A stretch of DNA of 64,000 nt, taken from the NCBI RefSeq assembly GCF_950023065.1, contig NC_088679.1, positions 12,772,001 through 12,836,000 on the forward strand, in the 5' to 3' direction. The stretch is from Planococcus citri (lineage: Eukaryota > Arthropoda > Insecta > Hemiptera > Pseudococcidae). The position numbers and the translations under genes are program-made. The notes below the pieces were generated by a model that was not told the DNA's origin, made no database searches, and saw nothing but the letters and a program-made list of their open reading frames with translations. Below are positions 31,401 to 39,613 of this stretch, piece by piece. Each line of letters begins with the position of its first letter. The stretch's first letter is position 1.

Positions 31401-34331
31401 GCGTTTGAAGGGTTAAATCGTAAATACACGGTACACGGTGTACCATATCTTCACTAGCCCCTCGTTGAAGTCAATGCAGTCAGGCGTCGTCGTCGACCAA
31501 GGCGACAGCGACAAAGGGTACGACTGCTTTTTCCTGTCTCTCTCTTTCTCTGCACCTAACTGCATCGAGCCTTGTACATACGTATGTATGTAGATGTACA
31601 TGTTTTCGAATTATTCACGAGTTAATGATCAAGAATAAAACCACCTAGTTCGTATTCTCTTTCGATTCACGCACCTACGAGTAGATTTTACCGCTATACT
31701 AAAGTTGCACTGGGTATATACGTACGAGTACAATTATTATACTCGTACTTACGTATAGGTACATGGTCTCATGTGCATTAACGTATGTGTACGAGTACCT
31801 AGATGTATGGGTACTTTTCCATTTCACACTCACACGACACGAGTACATAATACAGACCACCTACATGTGCGTAGCTGAAGAGTGTACTAAACTTTTCTGA
31901 CACCTCTCCCTGTATACTTTTCCTTCACAGGCGTATAAGCTATTTACTTTACGACTGCTTACGTATGAAACATCATCGACCAATCTTCGTGTACTTATAG
32001 TCACCTTCAGCATCGCATATCTATTTTACAACGTTTGAAAAAGGCGAAAATGCTCATAGTACAAGGGACTCTCTTGAGGTATCCGCCTCCGATTTGAAGC
32101 AGATCAGGATTTTTGGAAAGAGTATGGTCTGAAACCTCTATAATTACAATTACAGCTGGGTCAGTCCACGTCAATTGAACCCAGAAGTGGTAGGGGGGTT
32201 CGACGATTTTTTTGAAATTTTTCCTGTGGAATGATCTTCCGAAGGAATGACCAATGGCGCAAATCGCAGCCCTCTAGCCCATTTTTACAGGCAGCCAGGG
32301 GGTGTCAAAGTTTTCAGTGAACCTAAAATATCATCCATTTCAGCCGTGGATTACTCGATAACCGCGATACCTACCAAAATGGAACATTTTCCCATAGTTA
32401 GGAGTTTTGAAAGGCTTTTTGGTGATATCATAAAAATCAGTGTTGCCACTTTTTTTCGTACAAAAAATTAGCTCAAAAAGTTTCAAAACGTAGTTTTAAT
32501 ATCGTTCCGATTCTCAAAAATTCTGAAAAAAATATATTATGGACAACTTTTCATGCTGAACAACATATTAAAAAATTGGGATGGTAACATGTTGCTAAGT
32601 TGATTTTAAAAAATTTCAAGTTTGCGAAAAATGTGATTTTTTGGTTTAAAACATGAAAAAAAGTTTTGATGGGTGAAGTTGACCCATTTGACCCCTATTT
32701 TTACGTATCTGTTGAAAAAGTTTTAAAAAACCTGAAATTAACTCCTCACAAAAAAATCAAAAATTCGAAAAAATTCAATTTTCAATTTCAAACATCAAAA
32801 AAAGTTTAAATTTATTCAGTTGTCTTATTTTGACCTCTTTCTGACATATTTCATGAAAAAGTTGATAAAAATTACACTCACAACAGAAAAATGAAAATTA
32901 GTTTATTTTTTGAATCTTTTCGAATTTTGATTTTTTTTTGAGGAGTTCATTTCATCGAGTGAAAGGGTTTTTTCGAATTTTGGCGAATTTTTGAAAATTT
33001 AAATCTGGCATTTTCAATGGTTTATGTTTTTTTTCTTCAAAATGTATATCCCTCATAGAAAATCACTACTAGTGACTTCAAAAAATTACTAGCGTTTCTG
33101 AAAAAGTTACTAGTGATACCGAAAATGTTACTAGCGCTTGTACTGACGCTACTAGCGACCAACTTGACACTACTAGAGACCAACTCAACACTACTAGCGA
33201 CCAGCTCGACACTACTAGCGACTGATTCGGCGCTACTAGCGACTGTCTCAACATTAAAGGTAGTCAATTTTGAATTTTTTAAAATTCTCCAAAAATCGAA
33301 AAATAGATTTAGGTAGCCGAAATTTTGATGGGGGGGGGGAGATTTAGACCATGCTCTTTCCAAAAATCATGCTCTCGTTCAAATCAGAAGCGAACACTTT
33401 GATATGTTCCCTTCATGAGTATAGAATAAAGACAGTAAAACTGATTGAATGGGAAAGAAAATAAGCTCCAGGGTACTACATTGAATTTCAATCATTTTCA
33501 AAAATTATTGGGAGTTAGAAAAAACTTCGATGAAATAACTTCCGAAAAATGTTGTGAGAATTTGAGCTCTGCTTTGGTCAATTTCTAACTTGCATAGTGC
33601 TGACGAACATCTGACGTAATTTTTCAAAATTATTAATAAAATTTTTCGCGATTAAATTACTGGTAAATTTTGGCGAACCCTTCGAAAAAATTCCTCAAAT
33701 GTCTGCAAAATACCCCAGCATATCCAAAGATCCTTTTTAAAAAGACGATAGAATTCCAGCGTTCCAAAGAACCAAAAATTCGTAGAATAATAATTGAAAA
33801 AATTCTCAACCTGAGGATCAAAAAAAATTGAAGTTCTGATTTAAAAAAACGTGACAATGTTCCTTGTTCGAGTGCTGAGAAATTTCTGAGAATGAAAATG
33901 TGAATATCATTCCCAAATGTTTGTATGCACACAGCACAGTGTAGGTACGTTTAAACGAGCCATGCTGTAATATTATAGAAGAAGGAGGATTATCTAACCT
34001 AATCTACTATCGAATACATTTTTAACATTCTATTATAATTGGAATTAGACTAGTCTGGCCGTTGTTTTTATTTTTGTTTATTTTAAAAACGTTTTATATT
34101 TTTCATTGTAGGGCTGTGTGTGTGGGTATGCTATGTTTATTATGCTAAGTGTATACTACATTACTACAAACACGTCTGTGTATACTGTATATTCATGGTT
34201 TTTTTTTCTCTCTTTTTTATTTCAGAAGCCGAACACGGATATGCGAGCACTAGGCCCGTTTTAATAAATGATCTCAGCAGCCGAATAGAGACGAAGAGGC
34301 CAAAGACTAAGAAAACTCAGGGAACCAATAG
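7493..34331 (+). CDS. Mxd: MAX dimerization protein, MXD/Mad-Mxi1 family (5' part; gene continues past the window)
   Basis: This is a transcriptional repressor of the MYC/MAX/MXD network: such proteins pair with MAX through a bHLH-zipper, bind CACGTG and recruit Sin3-HDAC through an N-terminal amphipathic helix (SID). The start codon is at 7493. Exon 1 is 7493-7547, and exon 2 is 34226-34331. The joined first 53 residues begin MSIAALLEAAEFLERRDR, then EAEHGYASTRP, and end in a basic linker, KRPKTKKTQGTNR. The first part is the SID and the LERR-x-REAEHGYAS block diagnostic of MXD1/MXI1/MXD3-type proteins. Splicing is phase 1 (CGA G|GTAGGT ... TTTCAG|AA GCC). Intron 1 is 26,678 bp and packed with repeats. 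The bHLH (normally HNELEKNRRAHLR-like) should start in the next exon, which I could not find up to 64000. The 5' UTR just upstream is T-rich. Confidence 0.92.
7548..10314 (+). other. Start of MXD intron 1, unique sequence
   Basis: This opens with the donor GTAGGT at 7548. No exon was found. It contains an E-box near 8009, a (GTC)n run near 9376-9396, a poly-A run near 9027-9050, and a G-run at about 10252-10264 just before the tandem array. The GC level is higher at the start than in the repeat blocks, which fits retained regulatory sequence, but no specific element can be named. Confidence 0.5.
11843..13207. mobile_element. Foldback-type element in array unit B
   Basis: The ends are inverted copies: GCAAGGAACCCTCTTGAGAT... 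on the left, and ...CTCGAGAGGTTCCCTTG on the right. Homology continues inward as GTCACACTCCGATTTGAACG / its complement. The interior has further nested inverted and direct repeats of a block centred on 'TTTAACGAGTTTATCTACAT' and on GGAGCCTCCAGC. Unit A shows the uninterrupted site (GTCTTAGTTATC), so the element is delimited precisely; the duplicated target appears to be TT. It is about 1365 bp with no coding capacity, hence non-autonomous. Confidence 0.75.
14366..15721. mobile_element. Foldback-type element in array unit C
   Basis: This is the same element at the same position in unit C, about 1356 bp. It has the same left (GCAAGGAAACCTCTTGAGAT) and right (CTCGAGAGGTTCCCTTG) termini and the same internal order of repeats. 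Because B and C share the insertion point, the element most likely inserted first and the enlarged unit was then duplicated. Confidence 0.75.
16561..18229 (+). other. MXD intron 1, unique AT-rich sequence
   Basis: No exon was found. A TATA-like TTTTATATAAACGCAGC at about 17330-17346 precedes pyrimidine-rich sequence, but no coding start follows that I can support. The region 17270-18180 lacks the dispersed repeats seen on both sides. Confidence 0.45.
18230..19080. repeat. Degenerate copy of the GGAGCCTCCAG dispersed family
   Basis: It contains 'TTCTGGAGCCTCCAGCTGAT' near 18489 and its usual neighbours (CAAATCGATTGGAAACG-like, AAATTTCACCAAATT, and 'TCGATTTTTGGCGAATTTTT'). The same modules form the arms of the long-inverted-repeat elements at 36, 39.6 and 47.2 kb. 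No ends can be defined here. Confidence 0.55.
19100..20734. mobile_element. Non-autonomous DNA transposon with CAGGGTGTC ends and TTTTG target duplication
   Basis: The left end CAGGGTGTC (19100-19108) is matched by GACACCCTG at 20726-20734. Flanks are TTTTG at 19095-19099 and TTTTG at 20735-20739, a 5-bp direct repeat. Both subterminal regions carry CTGGAAAACCTGGAAAAATC in the same orientation. The interior is non-coding: it includes the GACGAAAA minisatellite and T-rich sequence with a poly-A run at about 19642-19669. A second copy with the same ends and a 5-bp duplication is at 41111-41978. No transposase was found. Confidence 0.55.
19861..20085 (+). repeat. GACGAAAA-type minisatellite
   Basis: About 25 imperfect copies of an 8-9-bp unit occur (GACGAAAA, GACGAATA, GACAAATA, GATGAAAA and variants). 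The minus-strand reading frames over it (Phe/Ser/Leu-rich) are by-products of the repeat, not a protein. Confidence 0.85.
20850..21090. repeat. Partial copy of the GGAGCCTCCAG family
   Basis: The order 'GGAAATTTCATCTTTCAAAA', GCTGGAGGCTCCAGAACTGC, CAAATTTCAGCTTTTTAGGTC, then AATTTTGATTTTTT matches one arm of the long-inverted-repeat elements further on. It is a single arm without visible ends. Confidence 0.55.
21420..22590 (+). other. MXD intron 1, unique island
   Basis: Non-repetitive, with relatively higher GC, a GGGCAC triplet repeat near 21473-21493 and a CA-rich run near 21736-21757. Small ORFs are present on both strands, but none shows a domain. It could hold regulatory DNA; nothing more specific can be supported. 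Confidence 0.4.
22597..23300. repeat. Imperfect inverted repeat (foldback) of about 0.7 kb
   Basis: Left arm about 22600-22790 and right arm about 23110-23290 are diverged inverted copies. The clearest matches are GGATTTTGATCAAATTCGGT against the complement of GAATTTGGTCAAAACCC, and the 'TCGAAAAAATTGTAGATTTT' / 'CTCTAGCG' blocks against their complements. The arms produce similar short peptides (F-D-Q-I-x-W), which reflects the repeat rather than a gene. Confidence 0.5.
23862..23891 (+). repeat. (GGGGA)n run, G-quadruplex prone
   Basis: Five or more consecutive GGGGA units provide more than four G-tracts separated by single A's, a textbook intramolecular G4 pattern. It lies immediately before the left flanking duplication of the LINE at 24-25.4 kb. 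Confidence 0.8.
23895..23984. repeat. Left copy of a roughly 90-bp duplication flanking a LINE
   Basis: AGTAATGTTTCCAAAC through AAGGGGGTTTT is repeated at 25443-25530. The two copies differ by a 6-bp indel (GCCATTGCCATCAG against ACCATCAG) and a few changes near the end. Position on both sides of the LINE fragment suggests a very long target site duplication. Confidence 0.7.
24050..25440 (-). pseudogene. Reverse transcriptase pseudogene of the 24-25.4 kb LINE
   Basis: RT blocks in order on the minus strand: SFLDIEQAFDKVWH-like motif A with its catalytic Asp (ASFLDIEQAFDKVWH), motif B AGVPQGSIFGSYLY, and motif C FADDT at 24783-24769. Then comes the thumb-region signature SVKYLGLHFDRTMAWKTHIK, and C-terminal RPIWTYGCQLWGTA. 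Defects are the 241-bp MITE between motifs B and C, an in-frame TAG at 24679-24681 where a Trp is usual (EAWLQR*RIEVN), and a frame change near 24405 (YKSI to IRPIW). It cannot encode an active enzyme. Confidence 0.85.
24842..25082. mobile_element. Mariner-type MITE inserted in the LINE (TA target duplication)
   Basis: The 241-bp element has 25-bp terminal inverted repeats that are identical (begin CAGGGGTCGGCATAAGTTAG; 24842-24866 and 25058-25082). It is flanked by TA at 24840-24841 and 25083-25084. TA duplication is typical of Tc1/mariner transposition. There is no transposase. Its position inside the RT ORF dates it later than the LINE. Confidence 0.9.
25443..25530. repeat. Right copy of the roughly 90-bp duplication flanking the LINE
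   Basis: Partner of 23895-23984. It shares AATTCCCACAAATTATACCA and adjoining sequence, and both copies end in AAGGGGGTTTT. After it the host sequence resumes with CATGAATGAATAATACC. Confidence 0.7.
25531..28489 (+). other. MXD intron 1, no gene seen
   Basis: From 25.5 to 26.9 kb this is AT-rich unique sequence with poly-G/A runs. From 26.9 to 28.4 kb it is a less AT-rich island. A plus-strand frame at 27912-28202 (96 codons, Arg/Ser-rich) has no splice context or domain and is not called. An E-box occurs near 27942 and 28264. Confidence 0.45.
28490..29790. repeat. Degenerate copies of two dispersed repeat families
   Basis: 28490-29010 is a single arm of the GGAGCCTCCAG family (TTCAAGTGCTATAGTG, then 'CAAATCGATTGGAAACTG', then 'GGAGCCTCCAGCAGATTTTT' and 'CGACTGCTGGTGGATTTC'). 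29100-29780 resembles a worn interior of the foldback element of 11.8 kb: GGATTTATCCACATTTAATT, TTCCAGCCATTTTGGAGCC, then the inverted block 'GCTGGAGGCTCCAGAATGGC' and 'TTGCCAAGATTCGAAAAATC'. Confidence 0.6.
29800..32061 (+). other. MXD intron 1, mostly unique
   Basis: 29990-30110 retains a short piece of the dispersed family. 30220-32050 is unique, with GTACGAGTAC/ACGTAC-rich stretches near 31720-31800. ORFs up to 116 codons have no protein character. No exon is identified. Confidence 0.4.
32062..33414. mobile_element. Diverged copy of the 11.8-kb foldback element
   Basis: The left end CAAGGGACTCTCTTGAGGTA and the right TTTGATATGTTCCCTT are inverted and match the ends at 11843/13207. The next block inward (TTTGGAAAGAGTATGGTCTG and its complement 'CAGACCATGCTCTTTCCAAA'-like) is also shared. 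The middle is different: 32150-32940 is unrelated to the array copies, and a 21-bp minisatellite sits near the right arm. Confidence 0.65.
33058..33255 (+). repeat. 21-bp ACTACTAGCGACC minisatellite
   Basis: About nine units of roughly 21 bp contain CTACTAGCGACCAACTCGAC or variants; the five central units are the most regular. Because 21 is a multiple of 3, both strands stay open (LLATNST repeats on plus), giving false ORFs. There are no unique spacers, so it is not CRISPR-like. Confidence 0.85.
34226..34331 (+). CDS. Mxd: MXD exon 2 (SID end and basic linker)
   Basis: The exon is bounded by the acceptor CTCTTTTTTATTTCAG and the donor AATAG|GTGAGTAAAT, both close to consensus. It is 106 bases: two bases finish the split Glu codon, then 34 codons, then AG waiting for its third base. 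It encodes EAEHGYASTRPVLINDLSSR followed by a Lys/Arg/Thr-rich linker ending GTNR. In vertebrate MXD1/MXI1 the exon boundary falls at the same place, immediately before the S-T-H-N-E start of the bHLH region, supporting the call. Confidence 0.92.
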
Positions 34332-36021
34332 GTGAGTAAATATTACTCGCTATTTTATATCTACCTTCTACCTAGCTCAGTTTTTTTTTCAACTCGGTCT
34401 TCTCCTCAGTCCTCAGTCAGTTCAATTCTTCTGTATTTTTATTCCTTCTATGTGTACTTCTTTTTCATCATCGTCTCATCTTATATACCTATGTACTGTA
34501 GTAGATTACGTACGTGTTTGTGTGTATGACCACGCATTGCATACGTACTAGAAAAAGAGAGACAGAGAACTGGTTTGCGGCAGTCTAGTTTCGTTATAGC
34601 GTGCCAGAGCACCGCACAGAGGTTTATTTCAATTGATTATACGCATCTTTGTCTAACCCCTTCGCTATCTGCGGGTACCCATCTTTATGCTCCTCTATAC
34701 GAACGTAGTTGTACTTGAATTTAATATGCATTTATGTAGTGTTACTCGTCAGCCTATTGTGGTATCTAGACCTGCGATGTAAGTACGTGGAGGAGAGGTA
34801 CATATAAAAGGTGCATACTCGCGTATAATTGAAACAAACACGCAAGTTGAACTATTTATTTATAAATAAGGAGTACGGTATGAAGATGTACTCGAGCTCA
34901 CTCATTCATATCGATTTTAAGAATTCCTACATTTCTTAGGGTACGAAATTCATTTCACTCATTTTTATCAAGTTTTTCAGCAATAGTTCTCAGACAACTC
35001 ATCATTGGTTCATTTTTGTTTTGTTTTTCGTATGCTGGAGTGATAAGGGTGCCTCATATTTTTCCTTCATCAGGTGAATCACTTCAGTGTGCAATGAACT
35101 AAGAATTTCATCGAAATTTTATCGAATCGAGAGGAAAACACGAAAAAGAGGTTTTTCTGGTTTACATAATATACTGTACTAATATGTGTGTATTTTCGAG
35201 GTGTAAGAAACGAAGCCAGGCAAATGGATGGTTTCAGCGATCGTAGGTCAGATGTGTGCTGCAACCTAGTGGTTCGATGGGGCGAAGGGATGGAAGGAAT
35301 TTTAATCTTTAAGTGGCTATAATAAGATTCAATGGTAAAACGAAGAAGCAGAGAAAGCGAGTTTTTTTTTTTATTATTGTGGTGTTCTTTTTACACGTAC
35401 CCACATTTTATGCTGCCAGACTTCGAACAGCTGATTCGAAATAGCTCGTAATAAATAATAATATGCATTCAATGGATGAATGGTTGGTTGCTTGAAACGT
35501 ATAGGAATCCCCTGCGTAAAGGGTGGCTTATAAATTAGCTCTGTGGAAACAGGTGAATTTTTTTGGAGGGGTTTGCCTTTCTAAGTATAATAATGAAATG
35601 AAGGGAGGAGTTCAGTTGGAAATATTTGAGCTGACCTTGACAGGGTGTCAATTCTCTGGAAACTCGAGAAAAGTGAGGAAATTCTGCACTTGTGGAAAAT
35701 TTATGGAAATGTCTGAAAAATTGTAATTATTTTTTCCCCTCCAAAATCAGAAAATTTTGTGAAATTGACTGTAGGTATAGTCTGTAATTTTGTAAAACTA
35801 TAATTTCCTCAAAAAGTTGCAACTTTCTATATGCCAAACTCAGAGCTTGTTCGGCTTAATTTTTTATGAATCATAGTTCCCCTCCCCTCCCCGTGTAGCT
35901 TCCTAAATACCCTGCGAAAAAGACCGCGGAGTTTAAAATTTTAGCACTTTGAACATTGAAATGAAAAAAAAATCAACAGAGAATTTTTTTCTTTCTATAA
36001 ATATGACTTTGTTCACAATAA
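34332..36021 (+). other. Start of MXD intron 2, unique then AT-rich
   Basis: It begins with the donor GTGAGTAAAT. Unique, with Mxd-flanking higher GC, up to about 35.5 kb. Around 35641 there is CAGGGTGTCAATTCTCTGGAAACTC, a lone copy of the terminal motif of the 19.1/41.1-kb transposon family without a partner end. No exon was found. Confidence 0.5.
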
Positions 36022-37898
36022 TAGTTCAGTCATTTTAGCAAAATTTTTAGTCGAACCTCGAAAAAATTGGGGGAAAGCTGAATTTCACATTATTTGTTCA
36101 GATTGGTCTCTAAAACAACCCATCAAAAGTTGCCCCCCGCAACTTGCCGGCTACCCCCGCAAGAGGTCATTAACCTTTGCCGATACAGGTTTTTCGGCTG
36201 TATTGCCAAAATGAAGGGTCCGAGAGGGAAAATGTTCGAACAAAACTTGTTCTATGCTAAATTTCCTATCGGTATGATCAGTTCAGCTTTTCCCGAAATG
36301 GCGATTTCACCCTTACTGAGGAGGGGATAAAGTTGTCAATTTTATGAAAATTGTTTTAAAAAATGAAAATCGACAATTTAAAACGTAAACTCGATTCACG
36401 GTAGACTCAAAAATATTTTGACCAAAGTTTCACACCGCCACTTGTCTGCTACCCCCGCAAGAGGTCATTAACCTTTATCAATCTACGTTTTTTGGTTATA
36501 TCGTCGAAATGAAGGGTCGGAGGGAAAAAAGTGACTGAACTAAAATAATTCTACGTCAAATTTCCTACAAGCATAATTTTACTAAATTGAGCTATAAAGC
36601 TGAAATTTGGGACATACCCTAATGTCGAACTGCCAAATCGATTAGAAACGATTTCAACCCGTTTTGACTAGTTCTGGAGCCTCCAGTAGATTTTTGAAAC
36701 TTAAAATTTCATCAAAAGCAGTTGGAAAGCTCTAATTATTCTGTAAACTAGTTTCAATACGCTAGAGAGTCGACTGCAAGTAGATTTCAAGTCGTTTTGG
36801 AACCTTCAGCGAGTTTTTTAAAGTTACTGGAGCCTCCAATAAATTTTTGAACCTGGCAATTTCCACAAAATTTCATCAAATGAGGTTTGAACGTTGAAAG
36901 TTAATTCGGATAGATTTTATTGTGGCATATATTGAAAAACAGAAGTTTTTAAAAATTTACTGGAGACTTCAAAACGGATTGAAACAACCTGCGATACACC
37001 TCAGAATAATGTCAAAAATGGGGTGTCTCTGTTTGGTAAACATTTTATAGTAATTTCGAGCATTGAAAAATCTGCTAGAGGTTCCGGTAATTTCCAAAAA
37101 GTCGCTGGAGGCTCCAAAACGACTTGAAATCTACCGGTAGTCGACTTCATACAGCGCATTGAAATTGGTTTACAGATTGAATTTTAGCTTTCCAACTGCT
37201 TTTAATGAAATTTGAAGTTTCTAAAATCTGTTTGAGACTTTGAGAATTTACGAAAAGTCGCTGGAGGCTCTAAAATGACTTGAACCAACCTGCAGTCGAC
37301 TTGATAGCGTAGTGAAATTGAAGTATGTACATAGTGAATTTTTGATTTCCAACTCTGTTTGGTAAATTTTTATGGAAATTTCGAGCATTGAAATTGCTAG
37401 AGGCTCCAGTAAGATCCAAAAAGTCAAGCTTCAAAAATGTACTGGAAGCGTCAGAACTGCTCAAAACAGGTTTAAATCGTTTCCAATCGATTTGGCAGGT
37501 CGAAAATAGAGTATGTTCCAAATTTCAGCGTTGTATAGCTCAATTTGGTAAAATTATGATTTTTTTTCTCATTTTTGGCCTAAATTCTATTTTCAAAAAT
37601 TCACCAAAAATCGAAAAATATAATATTTCAACTGAACTGGTCATGCTTATAAGAAATTTGACGTAGAATTATTTTAGTTCAATCACTTTTTCCCCTCCCA
37701 CCCTTCATTTCGGCGATATAGCCAAAAAACGTAGATTGACAAAGGTTAATGACCTCTTGCGGGGGGTAGCCGGGAAGTTGCGGGGTGCAACTTTTGATGG
37801 GTTGTTTTAGAGACCAATCTGAACAAATAATGTGAAATGCAGCTTTCCCCTAATTTTTTCGAGGTTCGACTGAAAATTTTGCTAAAATGACTGGACTA
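36022..37898. mobile_element. Long-inverted-repeat (foldback) element, about 1.88 kb
   Basis: The termini are inverted: TAGTTCAGTCATTTTAGCAA at 36022 and its complement ending TGACTGGACTA at 37898. Arms of more than 500 bp are collinear in inverted order: the ACCTCG block, GGTCTCTAAAACAACCCATC, 'CGGCTACCCCCGCAAGAGGT', CATTAACCTTTG, then the CAAATCGATT and GGAGCCTCCAG modules. In the left arm the CTACCCCCGCAAGAGG block is present twice (36152 and 36451). No coding capacity. Confidence 0.8.
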
Positions 37899-39613
37899 AA
37901 ATGCAACAGAATAAATCGAATTTTCTTCGATTAGAAAATGAAATTTTTCAAAGCTGACTTTCCAACTCGATAAAACAGAGATGTTCAAGAGCACGAAATT
38001 CCCATACGTCTCGTCATAAAAAAAAAACCTCTTCCAAGACATCTTGAAACAGCTTTTGCCTATCTAATAACACAAGTACCTATATACAGTAGAAGTAGCT
38101 GATGTACAAAATTCGATAAAAAAAAGAGCGACGACGCCTTGTCCTTGAGAAGTACATTTCATTACCGAAAGTATACATATACGTACTTTTAGCATCATGT
38201 AATGTACTAGATGGTGTACAAGGGGCATGCACGAGCTTCATTTGGGAGTTGAACGCATGGCACCAGCAAACGTAACAAATTACAACTTGTAGGTATGTAC
38301 GTAGTACTCGAACGTCGATTGTCGAACCTTGAAATGGCAAACTTGTAACGTAAAAAGCTACCCTGCTAAATAACCAAAAGAGTCGATCGTACAAATACGA
38401 GTAACTTGTACATGTACAGAGAATAGTGCAAATAAGAATGTAACCTAAAATCTCGATTAACCCCACTTAAGCGGACATGGAAAACACATAAAAATCGGCG
38501 AATTCTTCGAAACCAATTATCTGATGAAATTTTCCAGCACGTCGACGTTGCACATATACAAAAAACCGTGTCAAAGTTGAAGGTTATATCGGTTGGCTCT
38601 CGGTTAACGTAAGTGAAAATCTTCCTAGTATGCTATAGTACGTACACTGACGATGTCGATGAGACACACACGAGACTATTGTCTTTGGAAGGACTAGTCC
38701 ATTTACGCGATTGTGGGGAGCGTTGCACTTTAAAACAACAATAGACGATTGTCTACACGCGAAGTGCCCTGCTTCTCTAACTCTCTATCCACAAACCATA
38801 AACGTATTAATCTGTATATCGCTCTGTACACTGCAAATCCCTATAGCTATGTTGGCCCTGCAGGTTACTAGGTACCGAGTACCCATGCTACTGAAATGCC
38901 TCGAGACAGAGAGAGCATTCTGCGATGGAGAAAAAATTGCAGCTAAAGAAACTTTTCGTAGAAAAAATTCCTTATTTGCGAGAAAGTTGGACGTGAAATG
39001 AAGAAAGAGAACGAGAATATTGGAAAATGGGAGGAGGGGAGGAGGGTTGGGCCGAAAAGTTTGAGAAAATTTTAGTCCTAGTCCCTCTTCACAATTAATC
39101 ACTTCGTCGTGCTTCTGCCAATCAACTCTAAAGACCAAAAATAGGGAAGGTACAAAACAAACAAAATTTTCGCATTGTTTGTCAATTTTAATCAGTTTTT
39201 GATGTTTTTTTTTTATAGATATATAAGAAATGAGCAAAAAAATTTTTTAAATTTGACAAAAATCGAAAAATGAATTCCAGCATCTGAAATTTTTGCTATT
39301 GCTGTATTTTAGTGTCCTCTAGTGATACCCCTTTATCCGGTTCAAATTTTTTTGCATCGATTGGAGTAATTTCTGCGGAAGAAATTTTGAAGTAATGTAT
39401 TCAAAATATATTAGGGATATAAATTGAAATCGTATTTTAATTTCCATTATTTCGCTTTCAAAAATATTGGGTTTGGTTTAAGAAATTCCCCCTCTTGTAG
39501 CGAATAAAAAGTTTACTTGGAACATGCAAAAATGAGTTTCTTTTTCGCTTTTTGAGATTTTTTTCAGAAATTTCAACTTGAGGGGAAATTCTAGGTATTT
39601 TTTTTCTGATTGA
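37899..39613 (+). other. MXD intron 2, unique
   Basis: 38040-39000 is a less AT-rich unique island with several short ORFs (for example 38080-38466 minus) lacking domains. 39000-39610 is AT-rich. No exon was found. Confidence 0.4.

Noticed and set aside
33058..33255. CRISPR-like regular repeat
   Set aside because: Units are contiguous without unique spacers, in a eukaryotic intron.
33037..33363. ORFs on both strands with seven-residue repeats (LLATNST, ASSVELV)
   Set aside because: The 21-bp minisatellite is a multiple of three, so frames stay open. No initiation context or domain.
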